Assembly (NCBI GenBank): GCA_019636695.1
Contig: JAHBXD010000005.1
Coordinates: forward strand, 1 to 64,000
Direction of reading: 5' to 3'
Length of the DNA stretch: 64,000 bases
Source of the DNA: Phycisphaeraceae bacterium
GTDB taxonomy: Bacteria > Planctomycetota > Phycisphaerae > Phycisphaerales > UBA1924
Below, piece after piece: positions 54,132 to 63,850 of the stretch (positions are counted from its first letter, which is position 1; each line of letters begins with the position of its first letter). The notes beneath the pieces are model-generated. The model was not told where the DNA came from, made no database searches, and saw only the letters and a program-made list of their open reading frames with translations. The translations under genes and the position numbers were made by a program.

Positions 54132-54205
54132 TGCACCCGGCGCGACTCGAACGCACAACCTTTGGCTTCGGAGGCCAACGCTCTATCCAATTGAGCTACG
54201 GGTGC
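54132..54205 (-). tRNA. tRNA-Arg (CCG)
   Basis: On the minus strand acceptor GCACCCG pairs with CGGGTGC, anticodon stem TTGGC/GCCAA encloses CTCCGAA with anticodon CCG, and the T arm has GTTCGAGTC. Discriminator A; CCA not encoded. It is 17 bases ahead of thpR on the same strand. Confidence 0.94.
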
Positions 54206-54305
54206 TCATATGACAGGGAGGGTCGCCCCGCCCCACTGGCGACAGATGCTACGATCGGCCCCCGAAGAGGGCAATACGTCCCCGGCGACTTCGAGCGATT
54301 CCCCC

Positions 54306-55598
54306 ATGTCATCCCCAGTCGTCGTCACCCCCCGTGGTGCAGCCCCGCTCTGGACCGTGCTCGCCATCGCGCTGCTCTCGAGCATCGGCACCGCATTTGT
54401 CCAGCAAGGCGTCTTCGTACTCCTCAAGGCGAGGTACGACGCTTCGCCCGCAATCACGTTCGGCGTGGCAACGGTCTTCGGCGTGATGTATCTCGCCGCG
54501 GCCTTGGGCATTGGCCCGGCACTCAGCCGCATCAATCGACGGTCAAAGCGAATCACGACCCGGCTGATTCTCAACTGGGTGCTTGTCCTGATGGGCCTGA
54601 CATGCATGATCCCCTGGATAACGCAAACCGCGTTCTCGAGCACGCACATCGGGTGGTGGTGGATCACCATTGCCGTGTATGCCCCGCTCACCGGCATCCA
54701 CTGGCCCGTGGTCGAAAGCTACCTCAGCGGCGGCAGGACCGAATCGGGATTGCTTCGCGCCACGGGGCGGTTCAATATCGTCTGGGGCGCCTCGATGCTC
54801 CTGGCGTATCTCTTCATGACGCCCTTTGTCCAGTCTTATCAGGTCGAGGTTCTCGCGCTCGCCGGTGGCGTGCATCTTGCCACGCTCTTTGTCGTGGCCA
54901 AAATGCCTTCTGACCCTGCCGAGCACGCCGAACACACGCGAATCGCTCCCGAGTCATATCGCCGTCAACTCGCGGTTTTCCGGATTCTGCTGCCGGCGAG
55001 TTATCTTGTGCAAGGTTCGCTGATGCCGTTTCTTCCATCAGCCGTGAAACGGCTCGACATCCCGACCGAGTTCTGGGCGGTCGTCATCGCCACGTGGTAC
55101 GCCGCGCGCGTGGTTGTCTTTGCCGCTTTCGGACGCTGGCACGGTTGGCATGGGCGCTGGGCCACCCCGATCTGCGGAGCAGTCCTCATGCTCACGGGCT
55201 TTGCCCTGTGCCTGCTCGCTCCAGGAATCGCCGACCACGCCGGCGCGTCGGTCGGTCGCTGGCTGCTTGTGATCGGGCTTATCCCTTTTGGTGCGGGCAT
55301 GGGCGTGATCTACTCCGGGGCGATCTACTACGCTCTCGAAGTCGGACAAGCAGAAGTCCATGCCGGCGGTACACACGAATCGCTGATCGGCCTGGGGATG
55401 ACCCTAGGCCCTGCGTGCGGGTTGGGCATAGCCGCAGCATCGCAATATGGGTGGATCGCCCCAGGTGCTGCTGACTCCATTCTTCTCGCCCTCACGTTGA
55501 CCGCTGGAGTGATCTTCGGCGGCTTCGCGATTGCGTCGTCTCTTCGGCAGGCGCGGGCCGCTCGCCTCAGCGGAAGCGAACTCCCCCCACCCGTGTGA
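54306..55598 (+). CDS. Major facilitator superfamily transporter
   Basis: The 430-residue product has about 12 hydrophobic segments, with a MFS-like loop between the second and third helices (ALSRINRRSKRITTRLIL). The segment IHWPVVESYLSGG is typical of the MFS fold. The substrate is unknown. ATG 54306 is chosen because it begins 10-15 residues before the first helix; an in-frame ATG at 54210 is possible, and neither has a good ribosome binding site. Confidence 0.8.
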   Translation: MSSPVVVTPRGAAPLWTVLAIALLSSIGTAFVQQGVFVLLKARYDASPAITFGVATVFGVMYLAAALGIGPALSRINRRSKRITTRLILNWVLVLMGLTCMIPWITQTAFSSTHIGWWWITIAVYAPLTGIHWPVVESYLSGGRTESGLLRATGRFNIVWGASMLLAYLFMTPFVQSYQVEVLALAGGVHLATLFVVAKMPSDPAEHAEHTRIAPESYRRQLAVFRILLPASYLVQGSLMPFLPSAVKRLDIPTEFWAVVIATWYAARVVVFAAFGRWHGWHGRWATPICGAVLMLTGFALCLLAPGIADHAGASVGRWLLVIGLIPFGAGMGVIYSGAIYYALEVGQAEVHAGGTHESLIGLGMTLGPACGLGIAAASQYGWIAPGAADSILLALTLTAGVIFGGFAIASSLRQARAARLSGSELPPPV

Positions 55599-55767
55599 CG
55601 AACAAGTTATCGGTGAAAGGCGCGCGTGCGGCAACCGTCTGCGCCCTTTCCCAGTACGCTGAGTGGGGCGCTTCGTCCACGACCCGTCACCCCTGGGGGA
55701 CGAACGGACGATCCGAACCGTGGTCCGTCGGCAATAGGGCCGGCCGTCGCGGGGAACGAGATCCGAT

Positions 55768-58017
55768 ATGAAATCACGAACACTCCGAACCAGCGCTCGA
55801 TCGTTCCTTGTGGGCCTCGCCGCCGCGACGGTAGCCTTCGCAGGCGTCGCGCATTGGACACCCGCGGCGCAACCCGTAACCGCCACGGAGCAGGTGGTCG
55901 GGGTCGAGACCTGGGCACGCGAGCTGTGGACGGCAGCGAGCAGCGGCTCGTCAGCCAGGTTTGAGACCCTGCTTGAGCACGCACCGGGCGAAATCGATGC
56001 GGCCCTGCGCGAGACGCTAGTTTCATACCGCAACTCACTGGCGGCCCGAGAACACGAGCGTGCAGAACAGATGCGGAAGGCCTCAGAAGAACTTGAGGCC
56101 GAGCTGACCAAGGCCGAGGCTGAACGCGACCTGAGCAAAGCCCTGGTTTCGGCGGTGCAGCTTGTAGAGTTGGCCCCCCGCGCACGTCGTCAGGCTGTGC
56201 TGAACGATCCCACGCTGCGCAGGGTGGTCGAGGCCGCCGCGGCAAAGGCCCACGCACACGAACAGCGTGGTGAATGGCTTCATGCCAACGAGTTGTTCTA
56301 TCGTCTGAACCTGCTGTTCGATGTCGAGGCGACCTACAAGGCCGATGCCGAGCGACTGGCTCGGCGGTTGACGATGATTCAGCTCTATGCCCCGCGCCGG
56401 ATGTGGGAGCTGCGCAACGAGCACCGCATCGCTTCGGGCGAAAACCCGCTGCCTCCTTATAACGCCGTCGCTGACAACTATGTCGAGAAGCTTCGCGGCG
56501 TCCAAAAAGTGACCGTTCGCGAGGCACTTCGCGCCGCGGCCGATCAGCACGTAGATCGGGTATCGATGCTGCAGATTGTACTCGGGGGCATCGACGCCAT
56601 CGAAACCCTGGTCACGACGCATGACCTGCGCCAGACCTTCCCATCGCTCGCCGATGACATCGCTCGCGAGGCGTTTCTTGTCCGGCTACGCGATGTGCGT
56701 CAGCGAACGACCGCCGCGGCCCATGCCGCCAACCTCACGACGCTGATGAACACCCTCGCGCTGATCGAGCAGGCCAATGCCGAACTTCTCGATCTCCCGG
56801 TAGAGGCGATTCTCCACGAGTTCGCCGGCGGTGCGACATCACAGCTTGATGAGTTCAGCGGCGTGATCTGGCCGGAGGAAGTTCGTCACTTTGAGCGTAC
56901 CACGCAGGGGAACTTCTCAGGCGTAGGCATCCACATCATGATGGATGAACTTCGCAATATCAAGGTGCATAGCCCTCTTGAAGGGACTCCTGCGTTCCTT
57001 GCGGGCATTCAGCCCGGCGATGTGATTCGATCGGTTGACGGTGTTTCGACGGTCGGCATGGGCATCAATCAGGCGGTCGAGCTGATTACCGGCCCGCGCG
57101 GCACAAAAGTCATGCTCGGCATCGAGCGCCGGACCAAGACCGAAGACGGCGAAGAGGTCGCCTCCACGCTTGAGTTTGAACTCACCCGCGCGCAGATCCA
57201 GGTTCGCACGGTCAAGGGGTGGCAACGCACCGGACCGAAGGAAAACGATTGGAACTGGTTCATCGACGAAGATCGCGGCATCGGCTATCTCCGCATCATC
57301 CAGTTCACCGAAGCCACGACTCGCGAACTCGACGACGCCATCGAGCAGATGAAGGCCAAGGGCCTGACTTCGCTCATCCTTGACCTGCGGTTCAATCCCG
57401 GCGGCCTGCTCAGTGAGGCCATCAGCGTCAGCGATCGCTTTCTTACCTCGGGCACGATCGTCTCGACGCAGAACCGCGCCGGTCACGTCGGCGGCCGTCG
57501 CGGGGCGACATCGAGCGCCAAGCTCAACCAGATTCCGGTCGTCGTGCTCGTGAACGAAGGCTCGGCCTCGGCCAGCGAGATCGTTTCCGGCGCGCTGCAA
57601 GACCACGCCTCCGACGGCAGAATGAACGCCGTGGTCCTCGGCGAACGAACATTCGGTAAAGGGAGCGTGCAACGCGTCTGGCCGTTGCCGGGCGATAACT
57701 CCGCCATGAAACTCACCACCGAGTATTACCTTCTGCCCAAGGGCCGCAAGATTCACCGCCAGCCCGGCGCTTCGAGTTGGGGTGTCGAACCCGACTTTGA
57801 AGTCGACATGCTCCCGAGCCAGATCGCCAAGGCCCTGGAGATCCGGCAGAATGCCGACATCCTTCGCTCGGGCGACCGTGAACTGGACATCCCCGACCCA
57901 CGCCTGCTGCTCACCGAGGGTCGTGACCTTCAGTTGCACGCCGCGGTTGTGCTCTTGCAGGCCCGCACGCCCCCGGCCTCTCCCCTGACACACTCTGTAC
58001 GCGAGAACCGCCGATAA
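55768..58017 (+). CDS. Exported PDZ-S41 C-terminal processing protease
   Basis: The 749-residue product has a signal anchor at residues 10-30, a long helical N-terminal half (about 50-380, with coiled-coil-like EEELEAELTKAEAERD), a PDZ domain (about 385-470, GVGIHIMMDELRNIKVHSP, GIQPGDVIRSVDG) and the S41 catalytic domain. The catalytic Ser lies in VNEGSASASEIV and the Lys in ERTFGKGSVQRVWPL. It cuts exported proteins, often at their C-termini. A strong terminator follows. Confidence 0.93.
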   Translation: MKSRTLRTSARSFLVGLAAATVAFAGVAHWTPAAQPVTATEQVVGVETWARELWTAASSGSSARFETLLEHAPGEIDAALRETLVSYRNSLAAREHERAEQMRKASEELEAELTKAEAERDLSKALVSAVQLVELAPRARRQAVLNDPTLRRVVEAAAAKAHAHEQRGEWLHANELFYRLNLLFDVEATYKADAERLARRLTMIQLYAPRRMWELRNEHRIASGENPLPPYNAVADNYVEKLRGVQKVTVREALRAAADQHVDRVSMLQIVLGGIDAIETLVTTHDLRQTFPSLADDIAREAFLVRLRDVRQRTTAAAHAANLTTLMNTLALIEQANAELLDLPVEAILHEFAGGATSQLDEFSGVIWPEEVRHFERTTQGNFSGVGIHIMMDELRNIKVHSPLEGTPAFLAGIQPGDVIRSVDGVSTVGMGINQAVELITGPRGTKVMLGIERRTKTEDGEEVASTLEFELTRAQIQVRTVKGWQRTGPKENDWNWFIDEDRGIGYLRIIQFTEATTRELDDAIEQMKAKGLTSLILDLRFNPGGLLSEAISVSDRFLTSGTIVSTQNRAGHVGGRRGATSSAKLNQIPVVVLVNEGSASASEIVSGALQDHASDGRMNAVVLGERTFGKGSVQRVWPLPGDNSAMKLTTEYYLLPKGRKIHRQPGASSWGVEPDFEVDMLPSQIAKALEIRQNADILRSGDRELDIPDPRLLLTEGRDLQLHAAVVLLQARTPPASPLTHSVRENRR

Positions 58018-58043
58018 CGCAGTCCCGACCGTTCGCCCCCATT

Positions 58044-58077
58044 CCCCGCGCGATCCGCTTGGGTCGCGTGGGGTTTT
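58044..58077 (+). terminator. Terminator after the S41 protease gene
   Basis: CCCCGCGCGATCC pairs with GGGTCGCGTGGGG in a 13-base stem (two G-T pairs) around GCTT, followed by TTTT. It begins 27 bases after the stop codon. Confidence 0.85.
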
Positions 58078-58255
58078 CCATGGGTCTTTGCTCACGCAAT
58101 CGGCGGCAGCTCCCGATCGAACCTTCCGGACCTTGGCATGGCCCTTCAAGGTCGCTCGCCTATCGTTCCCCGAAGATGATGCGCCCCATCGCGCGGGCCG
58201 GCCCCTCAGGATGGTTGCCTGCCCTCGCCTGCCCCACTTCCGAAGGAATCCACGC

Positions 58256-59362
58256 ATGTCGCAGGTCGCTTCCAAGCCCGCCTCACGCCCTTCCGGGGAA
58301 CGCCTGAGTGCACGGCTGCCCGACGCCACGCTCCGGCAGTGGCTGTTCGACATGCAGTTGATCCGCGAGTTTGAGACGCGCTGCATGCAGGCCTATCAGC
58401 AGGCCAAGATCGGCGGGTTCTGCCACATTTACATCGGGCAGGAAGCCTGCGCCGTGGGCACCATCGGCTGCCTGCAGAAAGATGACCCGGTCATCACCGC
58501 GTACCGCGATCACGGACACGCCCTCGCCCGCGGCATGAGCGCCCGCGCCTGCATGGCCGAGATGTTCGGCAAACTCGCCGGATGCGCCAAAGGCAAAGGC
58601 GGCTCGATGCACATGTTCGACAAGCCCAATGCCCTCTACGGCGGCCACGGCATCGTCGGTGCACAGACACCTCTCGGCGCTGGGCTTGCCTTTGCGACAA
58701 GGTATGAATGGGAAGTCCTGGGCACGGGCACCAAAAAAGTCACGCTCTGCTATCTCGGCGACGGGGCGATCGACCAGGGCGCGTTTCACGAGGCGCTGAA
58801 CCTGGCTTCGCTTTTCGGTCTGCCCGTCATCTATGTCATTGAGAACAACGGCTACTCGATGGGAACAGCCATCCATCGCCACACCGCCAACCATGAACGC
58901 CTCACGATGCGCGGCGAGTCATACGGCATCAAGAGCATTGAGATCGACGGGTTCGACATTCTGAATGTCTACGACCAGTTCAAACCGCTTGTCGATGAAT
59001 GCCGCGATCTGCAGCGGCCGGGGTTCGTCGATCTCAAAACCTACCGCTACCAGGGCCACTCGATGAGTGACCCGCAGAAATATCGCACGAAGGAAGAGGT
59101 CGAGCAATGGAAGGAGCGCGATTCGATCGCCAGCCTTCTGCATCACCTTATGAACGACCGCAAGGCCGTTACTGAAGATGACTGGAAGGCGATGCAGAAA
59201 GAGATCGCAGACATTGTCCGCGACAGTGTCGAGTTCTCCGAGGCGGCCGAACCGCCTGATGTCGACAAGGAACTCTACGCCGATGTTCTGGTCAACCCGC
59301 AGCCCAATATGAGTCCCATGGGCGACTATGTCCACGGGGCACGCAACCCGCTGCTGCCCTGA
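58256..59362 (+). CDS. pdhA: Pyruvate dehydrogenase E1 component, alpha subunit
   Basis: The TPP-dependent subunit decarboxylates pyruvate in the PDH complex. The 368-residue product shows LIREFETRCMQAYQQ, RDHGHALARGM, KGGSMHMF, the TPP motif GDGAIDQGAFHEALNLASLF and ENNGYSMGTAI, typical of E1 alpha. ATG 58256 has GAAGGA upstream. The beta subunit (pdhB), E2 and E3 genes are not adjacent: the next gene is a prenyl synthase. It could also be a branched-chain 2-oxo acid dehydrogenase alpha chain. Confidence 0.9.
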   Translation: MSQVASKPASRPSGERLSARLPDATLRQWLFDMQLIREFETRCMQAYQQAKIGGFCHIYIGQEACAVGTIGCLQKDDPVITAYRDHGHALARGMSARACMAEMFGKLAGCAKGKGGSMHMFDKPNALYGGHGIVGAQTPLGAGLAFATRYEWEVLGTGTKKVTLCYLGDGAIDQGAFHEALNLASLFGLPVIYVIENNGYSMGTAIHRHTANHERLTMRGESYGIKSIEIDGFDILNVYDQFKPLVDECRDLQRPGFVDLKTYRYQGHSMSDPQKYRTKEEVEQWKERDSIASLLHHLMNDRKAVTEDDWKAMQKEIADIVRDSVEFSEAAEPPDVDKELYADVLVNPQPNMSPMGDYVHGARNPLLP

Positions 59363-59383
59363 AACAAGTGATCCCAGCGCGCC

Positions 59384-60313
59384 GTGGCTCTACCACCGAC
59401 CGTCGAAGCCCCGCTCCACGACATCGAACGGCACCTCGCCGCGGTGATTGCGTCGTTCGCCTTGCCTGATGCGTTGCGCGCTGCCATCGAGTATGCCGCA
59501 CTCGGCCCCGGCAAACGCATTCGGCCTTTGCTGACGTGGCATTGTGCGAAAACCGCTTCGGCACTCGCTTCGAACTCTGACGAGCGAGCAACCGAAACAC
59601 GCCCCGCGGCACACTCTCCTCTTGCCGCGTGTGCCGCGGTCGAACTCATCCACGCCTTCAGCCTTGTCCACGACGACCTTCCCGCCCTCGACAACGACGA
59701 CCTGCGACGCGGACGCCCGACGCTTCACCGCCATACCACCGAGGCCATGGCCGTCCTTGCCGGCGATGCGATGCTTACCGCCGCGTTTGCGGCCATGCTC
59801 CTCCCGGTCGATGGTGAGGCCATGCCGCCCTCGCTCGCGATATCGCTGCTCGCCGAACTTTCTTCATCCACTATGGACATGATCGCCGGACAAGTACACG
59901 ACACCATGGGTGGGCTGCCGCCGCACTTGTCGCCGATCGAACAAGTCGCGTTGATCCATCGTCGCAAAACCGGGGCACTTATCGCCGCCGCGTGCCGCAT
60001 GGGCGCCCGCTGCGCCGGCGTAAGTGAAGGGTCGTTGGAACCCTTTGCTCGCTACGGCGAGGCGATCGGCCTGATGTTCCAGATCGTCGATGACCTGCTC
60101 GACGTCGAGCAGAACGCTTCGCACACCGGCAAACGCACCCGGAAAGACCATGCCGCCGGCAAGCAGACCTATCCGGCCGTCCTCGGTGTCGAGGGCGCAC
60201 GCGACGAGGTTCGGCGTCTTGGCATGCAGGCCGCCTCGCTGCTTGCCCCGTTCGGCGAGGGGGCACGACCGCTGCTTGAACTCTCGGAATGGCTGATGCG
60301 TCGTACCCGATAA
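59384..60313 (+). CDS. ispA: Short-chain trans-polyprenyl diphosphate synthase
   Basis: The 309-residue product condenses isopentenyl with allylic diphosphates, most likely to farnesyl or geranylgeranyl diphosphate. Seen: GKRIRPLL near residue 44, the first aspartate-rich motif HDDLPALDNDDLRRG (96-110) and the second MFQIVDDLLDVEQ near 225. It is close in size to FPP synthases. GTG 59384 starts 21 bases after pdhA. A Ser/Thr/Asp/Glu-rich insert lies near residues 62-76. Confidence 0.88.
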   Translation: MALPPTVEAPLHDIERHLAAVIASFALPDALRAAIEYAALGPGKRIRPLLTWHCAKTASALASNSDERATETRPAAHSPLAACAAVELIHAFSLVHDDLPALDNDDLRRGRPTLHRHTTEAMAVLAGDAMLTAAFAAMLLPVDGEAMPPSLAISLLAELSSSTMDMIAGQVHDTMGGLPPHLSPIEQVALIHRRKTGALIAAACRMGARCAGVSEGSLEPFARYGEAIGLMFQIVDDLLDVEQNASHTGKRTRKDHAAGKQTYPAVLGVEGARDEVRRLGMQAASLLAPFGEGARPLLELSEWLMRRTR

Positions 60314-60420
60314 CCCCCCGTCTAAGAAGGTGGAACAGGCATCCGAACTGCGACTCCGGCGATACACTATTCGTGAGTTTCAGAAGGATTTGAAACGACA
60401 TCCGTCATGAAAGATCTTCC

Positions 60421-62430
60421 ATGAGCCTGCTTGACCAGATCAACTCCCCTGCCGACCTCCGGCGGCTTCCCGTCACCGCACTCGGTGACCTCGCCGAGGA
60501 AATTCGCAGCCGGATCATCGAGGCGGTCTCGCGGGTTGGCGGACATCTGGCGCCGAATCTCGGCGTGGTCGAACTGACCATCGCCCTTCATTATGTTTTT
60601 GATTTCGCGCACGATCGGCTGCTTTTTGATGTCGGCCACCAGTGCTACCCGCATAAGCTGCTCACCGGGCGTGCGCACCTGCTCGAGGGGCTGCGGACAC
60701 GAGCCGGTATGGCGGGGTTCCCCGCTCCGACCGAGTCGCCCTACGACCTCTTCGCTGTCGGGCATGCCGGAACCGGGATCTCGACCGCCGCGGGCATGGC
60801 ACGGGGCGATGCGCTCTCGAATGAGGCCTTCCACTCCAAGCATAAACCGGGGGGAAGGCGTATCGTCACGCTCATCGGTGATGCTTCCATCGTCAACGGC
60901 GTCGCCATGGAAGGCCTGAACAACGCCGGCACGCTCAATCGACAGTTCCTCATCGTGCTCAACGATAATGGCATGTCGATCAGCAAGCCCCAAGGGGCGA
61001 TCGCGCAATACTTCGACCGTCTCAGGCTCAGCCACATGTACGGCGGTTTCAAAAAGGGTGCCCGGCGCGTACTCCGCAGGCTCCCCGGCGGCGGCCTCCT
61101 GCAAGAGGCCTATCACAAACTCGGCGAGGCTGCCAAGGCGCTCTATGCCGAAGATTCGTGGTTCGAACACTTCGGCCTGGTGACCGTCGGCCCCATTGAC
61201 GGGCACGATTTCCCTGCTCTGCTCGAGTTTCTTACCGAAGCCCGCGACTTTGACCGCCCGATGGTGCTCCACGTCAAAACCATCAAAGGCAAAGGGCTTG
61301 ACATCGCCGAGCGCGATGCCACGCGGTTCCATTCCCCCGCGGCGTTCCGCCTGTTCACCGACCCCGATGGTGAACCCTCCACGGGTTGCCGCGTCGAGGT
61401 TGCTACGGGCGGAAGGTCTTTCACTACGGCTTTCGGCGACGCCATGCACGACTTGATGGCCCACGATCCTCGTACGGTCGCCTGCACCGCCGCGATGCCT
61501 GACGGCACCGGCCTGACACGTGTTCTTGCCGATTATCCTGATCGCGCCTGGGACGTGGGCATCTGTGAATCTCATGCGATGGACATGATGGCCGGCCTTG
61601 CCAAAACCGGCTATAAGCCCTTCTTCGCCGTCTATTGCACTTTCCTGCAACGGGCCTTTGACCAAGCCTTCCAGGAAGTTGCGCTCCAGGGCCTTCCCGT
61701 ACGGCTCTGCCTCGATCGTGCAGGGCTTGTCGGCGGAGACGGCGCTGTGCACCATGGCTTCTGCGATACGGCCCTGCTTCGCACGCTTCCCGGGGCCACG
61801 CTGCTCGCCGCCATGGATGAACTGAGCCTTCGCGCGGCACTCGAGTTCATGCGCACATACGACGATGGCCTTTCCGCCGTGCGATACCCGCGTGATCACA
61901 TCGATCCGCGTCTGGCCGATACGCCGTGCCCGCCCTTTGTTCTCGGCAAGGCACGGGTACTTACCGACATCTCGGCTGAATCCCCGGAGGCGCCCGATGT
62001 TGCCATCCTCGCTTTCGGGTCGCTCGCCATGCAATGCCTCGACGCCGCGGCGTCGCTGCGAGAGGATTACCGCGTCGCCGTCTACGACGCGCGCTTCGCC
62101 AAACCCGTAGACGCCGAACTCATCCGTGAACTGCTCACGCGCGGCATCCCCATCCTCACCGTGGAAGATCACAGCATCATCGGCGGCTTCGGCGCCGCAG
62201 TAATCGAATCCGCGGCCGAACAGCGCCTCGACGCCTCGCGAATCGTGCGACTCGGAATTCCTGATGCCTGGATCCACCAGGACAGCCGGAACACCCAACT
62301 TGTCGAAGCAGGTCTTGACGCCCAGGCGATCGCCCGCGCTCTACGCTCGCTGCTCGACACACCGCCGGCCGAGCCACCGCCGATCTCGACACTGCGAGAA
62401 CCAAAGCCAGGCGCCGCTGCACCCCGTTGA
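60421..62430 (+). CDS. dxs: 1-deoxy-D-xylulose-5-phosphate synthase
   Basis: This TPP enzyme makes DXP from pyruvate and glyceraldehyde 3-phosphate, the first step of the MEP isoprenoid pathway. The 669-residue product shows GGHLAPNLGVVELTIALHYV, FDVGHQCYPHKLLTGR, a TPP site (GDASIVNGVAMEGLNNAG), LNDNGMSISKP, the second-domain PFFAVYCTFLQRAFDQ and LCLDRAGLVGGDGAVHHG. Length is slightly above the usual 620-640. The start overlaps a five-codon upstream frame (60407-60424) whose TGA shares bases with the dxs ATG. Confidence 0.95.
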   Translation: MSLLDQINSPADLRRLPVTALGDLAEEIRSRIIEAVSRVGGHLAPNLGVVELTIALHYVFDFAHDRLLFDVGHQCYPHKLLTGRAHLLEGLRTRAGMAGFPAPTESPYDLFAVGHAGTGISTAAGMARGDALSNEAFHSKHKPGGRRIVTLIGDASIVNGVAMEGLNNAGTLNRQFLIVLNDNGMSISKPQGAIAQYFDRLRLSHMYGGFKKGARRVLRRLPGGGLLQEAYHKLGEAAKALYAEDSWFEHFGLVTVGPIDGHDFPALLEFLTEARDFDRPMVLHVKTIKGKGLDIAERDATRFHSPAAFRLFTDPDGEPSTGCRVEVATGGRSFTTAFGDAMHDLMAHDPRTVACTAAMPDGTGLTRVLADYPDRAWDVGICESHAMDMMAGLAKTGYKPFFAVYCTFLQRAFDQAFQEVALQGLPVRLCLDRAGLVGGDGAVHHGFCDTALLRTLPGATLLAAMDELSLRAALEFMRTYDDGLSAVRYPRDHIDPRLADTPCPPFVLGKARVLTDISAESPEAPDVAILAFGSLAMQCLDAAASLREDYRVAVYDARFAKPVDAELIRELLTRGIPILTVEDHSIIGGFGAAVIESAAEQRLDASRIVRLGIPDAWIHQDSRNTQLVEAGLDAQAIARALRSLLDTPPAEPPPISTLREPKPGAAAPR

Positions 62431-62458
62431 TATCCTCACGATTTCGGAGCACGCCGAA

Positions 62459-63328
62459 ATGTCCCGACGCGTTCTGCTCCTTATCAACCGCAACAAACCC
62501 GAGGCTATCCGCGCCGCAGCCGATGTCCGCGCGCTTATCCGAGGCCACGGTCTGCTCGTCGCCGAGTGGGACGCAACGGACGATGGCCCCCCGCCACCCG
62601 TCACCGCCGATCTCATCGTCGTGCTCGGGGGCGATGGCACTCTACTCAGTCAGAGCCGCCGATGGGCGCCCACCGGCGTGCCGCTCCTGGGTGTCAACTT
62701 CGGCAAGCTCGGGTTCATGGCCGAGTTCGACCTGCCCGCCCTTACGACTCAGGCCGCGGCAATCTTCGGAAATGCCCCCCTCCCGACGAGAGTGCTGCAG
62801 CAAGTTGCCGTGACCCTTCTCCGCGCAGGGACAGCCCCTGACCAAGGGCAGTATGTCGGCACTGCCCTCAACGAGGTCGTCGTCACCGCAGGGCCGCCCT
62901 ACCGCATGATTGCCCTCGACATCTCGATCGACGCCGGAGCACCCACTGTGGTGCATGGAGACGGCCTGATCATTTCAACCCCGACAGGCTCCACTGCCTA
63001 CAACCTCTCCGCCGGCGGGCCGATCATCGCCCCCATCGTCGATGCGCTCGCCATCACCCCGATTGCAGCACACTCGTTGGCGTTCCGCCCCATCATCGTC
63101 GCTGCGGCAAGCCGCATCGAACTCGAACTCTCCCGCGCCAATGACCAAACCCCCGGCACCAGTCTGGTGCTCGATGGCCGAGTCGTCGCCGATCTCGCCA
63201 CGGGCGATCGCATCGTCATCTCACCCGGGCCCGGCGTGACGTTTGTCGCCAACCCACGGCGAGACTACTGGGCCACGCTTCGAGAAAAACTCCATTGGGC
63301 TGCCCCGCCTCTGCTTCGGCAGACATAA
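62459..63328 (+). CDS. nadK: NAD kinase
   Basis: The 289-residue product phosphorylates NAD to NADP. Seen: the GGDGT motif (57-61, VVLGGDGTLLSQS), NFGKLGFM, ALNEVVV and the GSTAYNLSAGGPIIAP loop. ATG 62459 gives the family start MSRRVLLLINRNKP; the frame extends upstream into dxs but without similarity. It lies 28 bases after dxs, consistent with one transcript. Confidence 0.95.
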   Translation: MSRRVLLLINRNKPEAIRAAADVRALIRGHGLLVAEWDATDDGPPPPVTADLIVVLGGDGTLLSQSRRWAPTGVPLLGVNFGKLGFMAEFDLPALTTQAAAIFGNAPLPTRVLQQVAVTLLRAGTAPDQGQYVGTALNEVVVTAGPPYRMIALDISIDAGAPTVVHGDGLIISTPTGSTAYNLSAGGPIIAPIVDALAITPIAAHSLAFRPIIVAAASRIELELSRANDQTPGTSLVLDGRVVADLATGDRIVISPGPGVTFVANPRRDYWATLREKLHWAAPPLLRQT

Positions 63329-63355
63329 CCCTTCATCCCCCTACACTCTTCGAGC

Positions 63356-63721
63356 ATGGAGATTTTTAAGGAGTTCACATTCGAAGCGGCCCATCAGTTG
63401 CCCTGGCTCCCCCAGGGGCACAAGTGCCGCAACATGCACGGACACTCCTACCACGTCCGGCTGACCCTCCGCGGCAGGATCGACCCCGAAACCGGCTGGG
63501 TGCGAGATTTCGCCGAGATCAAGCAGGCGTTCCAGCCCCTTCTGCGCCAGCTCGACCACGCCGTTCTCAACGATGTTCCGGGCCTGGAAAAGCCCACGAC
63601 AGAAAACATCGCCCGCTGGATCTGGCAGCGTCTCCGCCCCTCCCTGCCCCAGCTTGTGCAGATTGACATCCGCGAAACCGCAACCTCGGGGTGCGTCTAC
63701 CGCGGCGAAGATGAAGCCTGA
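63356..63721 (+). CDS. queD: 6-carboxy-5,6,7,8-tetrahydropterin synthase
   Basis: The 121-residue product makes the precursor of queuosine and other 7-deazapurines from 7,8-dihydroneopterin triphosphate. Zinc ligands H13, H28 and H30 and the catalytic Cys (C24 in HKCRNMHGHSYH) are visible, as are GWVRDFAEIK, LDHAVLND and PTTENIARWIW. It lies 27 bases after nadK. queC and queE are not adjacent. Confidence 0.93.
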   Translation: MEIFKEFTFEAAHQLPWLPQGHKCRNMHGHSYHVRLTLRGRIDPETGWVRDFAEIKQAFQPLLRQLDHAVLNDVPGLEKPTTENIARWIWQRLRPSLPQLVQIDIRETATSGCVYRGEDEA

Positions 63722-63776
63722 ACCCCGCCCGCACACCGACAGGCCTATCCGGTGACCGCCGACGCGGGCAAAGAAG

Positions 63777-63850
63777 GGTGACCGACGGGACTCGAACCCG
63801 CGACGTCCTGGACCACAACCAGGTGCTCTGCCAACTGAGCTACGGCCACC
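63777..63850 (-). tRNA. tRNA-His (GTG)
   Basis: On the minus strand acceptor GTGGCCG pairs with CGGTCAC, anticodon stem CCTGG/CCAGG encloses TTGTGGT with anticodon GTG, and the T arm has GGTTCGAGTCC. The base before the acceptor is G and pairs with a C discriminator, the G-1/C73 hallmark of tRNA-His. No gene follows in the last 150 bases. Confidence 0.95.

Noticed and set aside
60367-62298. 643-codon minus-strand frame opposite dxs
   Set aside because: It is a high-GC shadow of dxs; composition is not protein-like and no domain is recognised.
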